6,493 nt of DNA from an uncultured Flavobacteriales bacterium (lineage in GTDB: Bacteria; Bacteroidota; Bacteroidia; Flavobacteriales_D; Sanyastnellaceae): the NCBI GenBank assembly GCA_937996585.1, contig CALKUW010000344.1, forward strand, positions 1 through 6,493, given 5' to 3'. Positions 1 to 5,001 of the stretch are shown here, piece by piece. Positions within the stretch are counted from its first letter, which is position 1. The number at the start of each line of letters is the position of its first letter. Made by a program: the position numbers and the translations under genes. Below the pieces are notes generated by a model. It was not told the DNA's origin and ran no database searches. It was given only the letters and a program-made list of their open reading frames with translations.

Positions 1-1353
1 GCAGAGCCCCGTCTCCTCGCTGGATCCGAACGCCCCACCGGAAGCGTACAGCTCGGAATCGAGGTACAGGGCGTAATTGCCTTCTCCGAAGGCGCAGCAG
101 ATGCCGTCGTCATAGACGTCGCTGATGGTGAAGACATAGCAGCCGGGACACAGGATTCCGGTTTCCGCGTAGGCATTGTTGGGGAGGTCATACCCCCCGC
201 CCGAGGCCACCACTTCTCCGGTGACATTGTCCGAAATGGTCCACGATGTCTCCGTCGGATAATCGTCCGTGGTCAGATAGAAATCGTATTGGATGCCGGC
301 GCCCAGGCAGCTGCCGTCATCGGTGGTGGCCGTGGGCACATAGTTGCAGGAGGCCGGATCCGTGCAGCCCTCCGTGGCCGGATAGCCTGCCGTCCACCCA
401 ATGTCGTTGAGGAGGCCGAGCCCCAAAGCCCCGGGGTCGTGGATGGCTTCGCCAGAACCGATCTGAGGGGTCATGAGCGAAGCGGGATGCCCCGGGGAAT
501 AGGTGGATTCGTCGAAATGGGAATAGCTCGCACCGGGCTCATAGGCCTCGGGTGCATACATCTTGACCGTACCATCGCCGGCTGACAGGGCGTTGGCCCC
601 GTTCCAGAACAAGTCATCCGAGGTCAAAGCCGCTTCGAAGGCCGCCCCGTCGGACAACAGGGTTTCGAGGGGCTCTCCGGTACCGAGTTCCACGAAGGAA
701 TCGAAGACGAAGAGCGTCGTGCCGTTCAGGTAACCGCCCGTTCCATCGCCCACGTAGTTGGCCGATCCGGCAAAGCCGAGGCCGTGGCCGATCTCGTGGA
801 GCACCACCGAAACGAAATCGATCTGATCCACGGGGGTCGCACCATCCGTGCCGAAATACCAGGGCGAACCGCTGTCGAAGCTGGCACTGATCTCTGCCGT
901 CGCTTCATTGATGTCGTAACCCAACAAACTGTTGGCCAGCGCCACCGGATAGATCCCACCATCCAATGGAAGCGTGCTGCCATCGAGGATGTAGGCAGTC
1001 GTGGCCCCAGCGGACCCCAGTGTCAGACCGGGCAGGTCCTCCCACACCGCATCGATGGCGATGGTCACATTGGAGGTCAGCAGCCCCGACCAAATGTCCA
1101 CCGCGTACTGGAAGGCCGCCTCGGCTTCCGGCGTGAAACCGTTGTAGTTCACCGTGAAGGTGGCCACACGGGCCGCGGGGTTGGTCGCATTGGCCGGCGG
1201 CGGAACGAAGGAGGAACCGCTCGACGGGCCGAGCTTGATGACCGCAGGAGCGGGGTCCATATCGAGTTGCTGCTGGGATTGTCCGGGCAGGCTCCATGAA
1301 CTGAGGAGCAACACCGCGGTGAACAGGAAGACGTCAGCAAGGCGGAGATTCAT
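1..1353 (-). CDS. Secreted zinc metalloprotease-like protein with GCTD repeat, 3' end cut by window edge
   Basis: 451 codons are present and the frame is still open at base 1. Residues 1-26 look like a Sec signal peptide (hydrophobic run VFLFTAVLLL, likely cleavage near GQS). Residues 60-320 resemble a zincin-type protease: HEIGHGLGF at 186-194 gives the zinc/catalytic His186, Glu187, His190, and LMTP at 293-296 could be the Met-turn. The usual metzincin third His (HExxHxxGxxH) is absent; His279 in SYSHFD, or His289 or His305, may replace it. Residues 329-349 are a Cys-rich GCTD...CNY...DDGSC repeat. Residues 353-451 resemble a Cys-rich beta module common in secreted Bacteroidota proteins (CPGC, GICC, FGSSEETG). 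A T9SS sorting domain would be expected beyond the edge but is not visible. An in-frame ATG at 1377 would add eight residues (MLLSRPLR) and a more basic signal-peptide start, so the start is uncertain. The substrate is unknown. The gene lies 181 bases downstream of the oxidase pair on the same strand. Confidence 0.82.
   Translation of the reverse strand, partial: MNLRLADVFLFTAVLLLSSWSLPGQSQQQLDMDPAPAVIKLGPSSGSSFVPPPANATNPAARVATFTVNYNGFTPEAEAAFQYAVDIWSGLLTSNVTIAIDAVWEDLPGLTLGSAGATTAYILDGSTLPLDGGIYPVALANSLLGYDINEATAEISASFDSGSPWYFGTDGATPVDQIDFVSVVLHEIGHGLGFAGSANYVGDGTGGYLNGTTLFVFDSFVELGTGEPLETLLSDGAAFEAALTSDDLFWNGANALSAGDGTVKMYAPEAYEPGASYSHFDESTYSPGHPASLMTPQIGSGEAIHDPGALGLGLLNDIGWTAGYPATEGCTDPASCNYVPTATTDDGSCLGAGIQYDFYLTTDDYPTETSWTISDNVTGEVVASGGGYDLPNNAYAETGILCPGCYVFTISDVYDDGICCAFGEGNYALYLDSELYASGGAFGSSEETGLC
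307..369 (-). repeat. GCTD-type Cys-rich 21-residue repeat inside the metalloprotease-like gene
   Basis: Residues 329-349 of the protein follow the pattern GCTDxxxCNYxxxATxDDGSC. The same pattern occurs twice in the choice-of-anchor B gene at 6187-6249 and 6301-6363. Such repeats recur in secreted Bacteroidota proteins. The three evenly placed Cys and the Asp-rich end suggest a small disulfide-stabilised, possibly calcium-binding module; that role is inference. Confidence 0.75.
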
Positions 1354-1449
1354 CCGCAGGGGGCGCGAGAGAAGCATCAGGCGAGGCTTTAGCGGAGCGC
1401 AGGTTGACGCATCCGGAAAGAAGGTAAGCCTGACTCAACCCTGAACCTC

Positions 1450-1460
1450 CTGATAATCAG
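1450..1460. repeat. Short palindrome CTGATAATCAG
   Basis: This is a perfect 5+1+5 inverted repeat in the AT-rich part of the gap, about 100 bases upstream of the metalloprotease start. It is short enough to be chance; an operator role is speculative. Confidence 0.35.
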
Positions 1461-1468
1461 TAAGAAAT

Positions 1469-1478
1469 GGAATATTCC
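1469..1478. repeat. Short palindrome GGAATATTCC
   Basis: This is a perfect ten-base palindrome eight bases from the preceding one. Two adjacent palindromes upstream of a secreted protease gene could be regulator sites, but no known operator is recognised. Confidence 0.35.
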
Positions 1479-1534
1479 GAATCAACCTGTCTTTTTCGTC
1501 GTCCAACCCCCTTATCCGGCCGGAACCGGTGGAA

Positions 1535-2725
1535 TCACCGGATGACGGAGAAGCGCGTCCGGGGATGGGTGCCGCATTGCGCCACATAGGAGCCTGCGGG
1601 CCATTGGGACACATCCAGCCGGCCACCGGGCAACACACCCCGGAAATACTCCCGGCCACCGAGGTCCCAAACGACGACTTCCACGCCTTCGCTGCCGCGC
1701 CAATCGGGCAGCTGGAAGGAGGTGCTCGCCGGATTGGGGTAGCCCCATTGCGCGTCGAATTCCGGCAGCTCCCCCACCGACGAGGGCAGCGCCTCCACGT
1801 GGAGTTCCTGTACGTCTTCGATTCCCGGGTCGACCATGTTCCAGAAGGCGCAGGGAATGGTGCCGCTCCAGCCGTCCTCGGGGGCGATGAGCACCGTGAA
1901 GCGCTCGCCGGGGAAGATCTCGAGCGTGTCGACCACGAAAGCCTCGGGCACGGGACGGCCATCGCTCATGTGGCACACCGCATTGAGCTCAGGCGGAAAG
2001 ACGCACTGAACCCGACTGTACGCCATGGAACCGAGGCGCAGGGCCAGCGTATCGCCGTAGGGCACACCGATGACCTGTTCCGGAGCCTCGAGCTGGTCGC
2101 CGCGCAGGCCATTGACCATGAACACATCGGGACGGATGTCGTGGAAGGGGAAGCTCTCCACCGGGGCGTTGTTCGTGGCGATCTCCAGATCGCTGAACAG
2201 CAGGGGCACGTCGCCGTCATAGGCCGGTCCTCCCTCCCACAGGGTGCCGTCGGGCCGCGTGACGAGGATCATGCCGTACATCCCCATCGTCAGGTGCAGC
2301 GTCGTCGTCACGTGACAGTGGTAAAGGAACGTTCCGGGATGGGTCGCCTCAAAAGAGTACACCGTGGACTCCCCGGTGACCACCATGAAGGAGGTCGTGG
2401 GCACACCATCGTTGGCCTGGTCCACGTCGAGGCCGTGCAGGTGGATGGTGTGGCTTTCCGGGCTCGGGTTGGTGAAGTTCAAATCGACCTGCTGCCCTTC
2501 GTCGTAGGTCAAGAGCGGTCCGGGCAGGGTGATGAATCCATCGGTCACCCATCCATAAGCCCAGATGGGCACCGCCGTTCCGTCATCGAGGAAGTGGATG
2601 CCGTCCATCTCGGAGAACAGCACCGGCGGCAAGGCCTGGGCGTGCAACCGCGGCACCCCTTGGACTGCGACGAACATCAACAAGGCGACCACGAGCCGCA
2701 CCGAAGGGAAATGCAGGGAATTCAT
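1535..2725 (-). CDS. Multicopper oxidase-like cupredoxin protein with T9SS sorting domain
   Basis: 396 residues. Residues 1-30 are a signal peptide (LVVALLMFVAV, cleavage near HAQ-A), which fixes the start at 2725; longer upstream reading lies inside the neighbouring gene and is discarded. Residues 35-160 form a cupredoxin domain with HTIHLHG (His92, His95, His97) and a YHCHV loop (His136, Cys137, His138) followed by His144 and MGM at 147-149, as expected for a type 1 copper site beside a trinuclear site. Residues 195-310 resemble the copper-free middle domain of three-domain oxidases (FMVNG, GDTLALRLG, DGRPVP, IFPGERF), with Cys241, Cys251 and Cys292 but no His cluster. Residues 327-396 are a T9SS type A C-terminal sorting domain (YPNPAS, then VVWDLGGRE, then PAGSY). 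The product is probably secreted or surface-anchored. Alone it lacks half of a trinuclear site. It overlaps the upstream cupredoxin gene by ATGA, so the two are very likely co-transcribed and translationally coupled. The substrate is unknown; phenols, metal ions or nitrite-type chemistry cannot be told apart here. Confidence 0.87.
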   Translation of the reverse strand: MNSLHFPSVRLVVALLMFVAVQGVPRLHAQALPPVLFSEMDGIHFLDDGTAVPIWAYGWVTDGFITLPGPLLTYDEGQQVDLNFTNPSPESHTIHLHGLDVDQANDGVPTTSFMVVTGESTVYSFEATHPGTFLYHCHVTTTLHLTMGMYGMILVTRPDGTLWEGGPAYDGDVPLLFSDLEIATNNAPVESFPFHDIRPDVFMVNGLRGDQLEAPEQVIGVPYGDTLALRLGSMAYSRVQCVFPPELNAVCHMSDGRPVPEAFVVDTLEIFPGERFTVLIAPEDGWSGTIPCAFWNMVDPGIEDVQELHVEALPSSVGELPEFDAQWGYPNPASTSFQLPDWRGSEGVEVVVWDLGGREYFRGVLPGGRLDVSQWPAGSYVAQCGTHPRTRFSVIR

Positions 2726-3597
2726 GGCGCGATGTCGAGGTGGGTGATCATGCCGCCCGGGTAGAGGCCCGCATTGGTAACGGCGATGAGGTTGTGGTTG
2801 TGCACGGGATAGGTGCCTGCCTGGAAGGCATCGAGGCGGACGATGGTGACCTCGCCGCGCAGGAAGGGCATGGTGTCCTTGGTCCAGCCCACGCGCTCCG
2901 CATGGTGCGTCGAGGCGAGCACCTCCACGTGGAATCCGTGGAAGTGGAGCACGTGGTCCATGCTGCCTTGGTTGGCGATGGTGATGTAGCACGACGTACC
3001 AACCCCGATTTGGACGTGGCCGTTCGCGTCATCGAGGGTGTTGGGGTGCACGCGGTCGTTGACCGTGAACTGGCGCGGGACATAGGGGGCGTCCGGTTCC
3101 ACCGTCCCGCCGCCCGCCACGTCGAACATGCGGTCCGGCTCCCAATCACCGAGGTTCCAATGGTAGTGCGGCAGGTCGTCGTACCCCACGCACAGCAGGC
3201 CCGCGGCACCGAGGACGTGGCCGCGTTCCGTCGCCATGTGATAGCGGTAGCTGCCCGCTTCCAGGGCCGGCCAAACCATCGGGGTAGCCACCCCGGTGGC
3301 AAGCGGCACCGGCTCGAATCCAGGCGCTTCCAGCATGAAGATGTGGTCGACGGAATCGCCATTGACCAGCACCACCTCCTGTGACTCCATCACCGGCAGA
3401 TTCAGGGAGACGTTCAGGCTGTCCCATTCAGGACCGGCCGTGCACCGCAGGGCAGGCATCGTATCTCCGGCCAGGCGAATCTCACCCGCATGCAACCACA
3501 ACGTATCGGGAACGGACTGGCCCTGCACCACGGTCATCCCGCCCAGGAACCAAACCAACCCGGCCATGGCCCAACGCCAACGCACTCTGATTTCCAT
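2722..3597 (-). CDS. Two-domain cupredoxin protein, possible partner half of a split multicopper oxidase
   Basis: 291 residues. Residues 1-28 are a signal peptide (AMAGLVWFLGGM, cleavage near GQS), which supports the ATG at 3597 over an extension to 4095 that would run antisense through the lipoprotein gene. Residues 29-140 look like a cupredoxin fold (VDHIFML, GSYRYHM, GAAGLLCV) without a recognisable complete type 1 site. Residues 175-291 resemble a terminal multicopper-oxidase domain: HVLHFHGFH (His215, His218, His220, His223), then KDTMPFLRGEV, then YPVHNHN (His266, Asn267, His268) and GLYPGGM ending at Met283. Asn267 sits where the type 1 Cys would be, so this domain could give trinuclear-site histidines but not a type 1 centre. 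There is no C-terminal sorting domain; the protein ends eight residues after Met283, so a periplasmic location is the simplest reading. Its stop overlaps the start of the next gene (ATGA). It is first in the minus-strand operon, with a TACTTTC box five bases before its ATG. Confidence 0.85.
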   Translation of the reverse strand: MEIRVRWRWAMAGLVWFLGGMTVVQGQSVPDTLWLHAGEIRLAGDTMPALRCTAGPEWDSLNVSLNLPVMESQEVVLVNGDSVDHIFMLEAPGFEPVPLATGVATPMVWPALEAGSYRYHMATERGHVLGAAGLLCVGYDDLPHYHWNLGDWEPDRMFDVAGGGTVEPDAPYVPRQFTVNDRVHPNTLDDANGHVQIGVGTSCYITIANQGSMDHVLHFHGFHVEVLASTHHAERVGWTKDTMPFLRGEVTIVRLDAFQAGTYPVHNHNLIAVTNAGLYPGGMITHLDIAP

Positions 3598-3712
3598 GAT
3601 GTGAAAGTACACACGCCGCACCACCGTTGCAGTGCGAGGGGAACGGATGCACCGCCCCGACCCGCGCGCATGGGCGACTGTGCAACCAACTGCCGATATT
3701 GCCACCACTACG
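3598..3712. promoter_or_regulatory. Divergent promoter region between cupredoxin operon and thioredoxin lipoprotein
   Basis: These 115 bases separate two divergent starts, so they must hold promoters for both directions unless transcripts enter from elsewhere. The minus-strand box is listed separately. For the plus strand, ATATTGCC near 3706 is the only weak box-like sequence. A hexamer inverted repeat, GTTGCA at 3626-3631 and TGCAAC at 3681-3686, flanks the middle and might bind a regulator; six bases is weak evidence. Confidence 0.5.
3603..3609 (-). promoter_or_regulatory. Probable -7 promoter box TACTTTC for the cupredoxin operon
   Basis: On the minus strand GTACTTTC is followed by five bases and the ATG at 3597. 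It resembles the Bacteroidota -7 element TAnnTTTG, although a start site here would make the mRNA nearly leaderless. The same eight bases at the same distance precede the gene at 5002. No convincing -33 TTG was identified. Confidence 0.45.
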
Positions 3713-4972
3713 ATGAACACACCCCGCCTCTTCCCCGTCCTCGCCACGGCCACCCTCGTGCTGGCCTCGTGCAGCCAGCCCGACCCCGTTTTCACCGATG
3801 CCGACTCCGTCCGCGAGGCCCAGACCGGAGTAGCCAACGCCCGGTTCACTGCCACCATGGATGTCTTCACCGAAGCCACGGGAGACCGCTGGAGCCGCAA
3901 GGTCGAAGCCGAGTGGCTGGCGGAACAAGCGGTGGGTGACTCCACCCTGCTCGCTTGGACCGTGGCGGATACTTTCCAGGATGACGAAGACACCACGCAC
4001 ACCTGGTACCGGCTCTGGAACGGCGTGCAGACCCGCATCAGCAAGGACAGCGTACTGAACGCCGACACCGTCTCGGGCCGCAGTGTCAACGGCAACTGGA
4101 TCCCGAACTACTACGTATCCCAATGCCTGCCCGCCATGCTGACCGACACGGCCTGGTGGTCGAAGCAGGCGGAGGACAGCCTGCTCACCATAACCACCGA
4201 GCACCTGCCGCCGGATGGGGACTCGCCCGAGCGTTTCATCGTTACCCTAGAGGAGGTGCAGGACACCACCGCCGAGGACCACCACCCGGAGACGTATTCC
4301 CGCGAAACCTGGGAGTTCCGGGCCCCGGACGGTTTGCCGGTGCGCTACCGCGACGACTGGTTCCGCGGCGACATGGCCTACGGGCGGGAGACCACCATTG
4401 GTTGGGATTGGGAAGCGGTCAACGACACCGCCGTGGTCACGGCCCTGGCCGAATGGAGCCGGCCCGAATGGGCGCGCGACCCCGAGCCGCGCAATGACAT
4501 CGCAGGCGGTGGAGACGGCGACTGGTATGAGGAGACCATGGCCGCCCTGCCCCAGGTGGACGCCCCCGCCCCTGCTCTAGCCGGATCCCTGCTCGACGGC
4601 ACGCAAGCAGCACTGGCCGACTACGAGGGCCAGGTGGTCTACCTGGATTTCTGGTACATCGGATGCGGCCCCTGCATGCGGGCCATGCCCCACCTCGCCG
4701 ACATGCAGGAGGAATTCGGACCGGAGGGCTTCACCGTCCTCGGGGTCAACCATCACCAGGACGCCGCCACCGTCCAGCGCTACCTGGACTACCGCAAGCT
4801 GGACATCCCGCAGTTGATGATCGACTCCCTGCCGGAGGGGTACCCCGTGCGGGCCTACCCCACGTGGTTCGTCATCGGCCGCGATGGCCAGGTCGCCCAC
4901 AGGGACATGGGCTACGGCGAGGGGACAGACGCCGTGCTCGACTCCGTCGTCCGCGTGAACCTGTCGCGCTGA
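3713..4972 (+). CDS. TlpA-like thioredoxin-fold lipoprotein with uncharacterised N-terminal domain
   Basis: 419 residues. The ATG at 3713 places a lipoprotein signal at the N-terminus with lipobox LASC and Cys20 as the lipidation site; upstream in-frame starts (GTG 3632, ATG 3647) would bury it and are rejected. Residues 21 to about 275 are an acidic, Trp-rich domain that I do not recognise, rich in beta-like stretches (THTWYRLWNGV, RETWEFRAPDGLPVRYRDDW) and with one Cys (Cys138). Residues 283-419 are a TlpA/ResA-type thioredoxin domain: VVYLDFWYIGCGPCMRAMPHL gives the redox pair Cys318/Cys321, FTVLGVNHHQD the central strand, and AYPTWFVIG the cis-Pro loop (Pro383). Such proteins reduce or isomerise disulfides, or keep copper-site cysteines reduced, on the periplasmic side of a membrane. 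The divergent position next to the copper-protein pair is consistent with copper-site maintenance, but this is inference. A general envelope disulfide role or stress signalling fits as well. Confidence 0.88.
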   Translation: MNTPRLFPVLATATLVLASCSQPDPVFTDADSVREAQTGVANARFTATMDVFTEATGDRWSRKVEAEWLAEQAVGDSTLLAWTVADTFQDDEDTTHTWYRLWNGVQTRISKDSVLNADTVSGRSVNGNWIPNYYVSQCLPAMLTDTAWWSKQAEDSLLTITTEHLPPDGDSPERFIVTLEEVQDTTAEDHHPETYSRETWEFRAPDGLPVRYRDDWFRGDMAYGRETTIGWDWEAVNDTAVVTALAEWSRPEWARDPEPRNDIAGGGDGDWYEETMAALPQVDAPAPALAGSLLDGTQAALADYEGQVVYLDFWYIGCGPCMRAMPHLADMQEEFGPEGFTVLGVNHHQDAATVQRYLDYRKLDIPQLMIDSLPEGYPVRAYPTWFVIGRDGQVAHRDMGYGEGTDAVLDSVVRVNLSR

Positions 4973-4989
4973 TTGGAAAGTCGGAGGCG

Positions 4990-4996
4990 TACTTTC
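4990..4996 (+). promoter_or_regulatory. Probable -7 promoter box TACTTTC for the choice-of-anchor B gene
   Basis: GTACTTTC at 4989-4996 is followed by GCCGC and the ATG at 5002, the same box and spacing seen before the cupredoxin operon. It lies in the 29-base gap after the lipoprotein stop, so the downstream gene may have its own promoter as well as read-through. A GGAGG at 4983-4987 lies too far (14 bases) from the ATG to be a normal ribosome binding site. Confidence 0.45.
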
Positions 4997-5001
4997 GCCG
5001 C

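Larger units (their letters stand above)
1354..1534. other. Intergenic gap between oxidase operon end and metalloprotease start
   Basis: These 181 bases separate two minus-strand genes. The stretch around 1445-1505 is clearly more AT-rich than the flanking coding sequence and holds two short palindromes (1450-1460 and 1469-1478). No strong hairpin followed by a T-run on the minus strand is visible, so no rho-independent terminator is called. A minus-strand promoter for the metalloprotease is expected here; TTACCTTCTTTC (complement of about 1418-1429) is only a weak match to the Bacteroidota TAnnTTTG box. No coding frame in the gap looks convincing. Confidence 0.5.

Noticed and set aside
289..1299. 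Plus-strand frames at 289-585 and 784-1299 over the metalloprotease
   Set aside because: They show no family resemblance, and the minus strand has a continuous frame with signal peptide, HEIGH motif and Cys repeat.
1515..1534. Rho-independent terminator after the oxidase-like gene
   Set aside because: GC-rich CCGG repeats are present just past the stop, but there is no clear stem-loop followed by a T-run on the minus strand.
2722..2725. Frameshift splitting a single oxidase gene
   Set aside because: Each half has its own complete signal peptide and the junction is a clean ATGA overlap, so two genes fit better than one broken gene.
1529..2764. Long plus-strand frame of 411 codons antisense to the oxidase-like gene
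   Set aside because: It has no recognisable domain or signal, is rich in His/Arg/Gly as expected from a GC-rich shadow, and the opposite strand has clear cupredoxin motifs.
2726..2992. N-terminal extension of the oxidase-like gene to 2992
   Set aside because: It lies in another frame of the upstream cupredoxin gene, gives His/Arg/Pro-rich sequence, and hides the signal peptide starting at 2725.
3632..3712. Upstream GTG (3632) or ATG (3647) start for the lipoprotein
   Set aside because: Either would put about 22 to 27 polar residues before the lipoprotein signal; the ATG at 3713 places Cys20 correctly.
3598..4095. N-terminal extension of the upstream cupredoxin gene to 4095
   Set aside because: It would run antisense through the lipoprotein coding sequence and bury a good signal peptide that begins at 3597.
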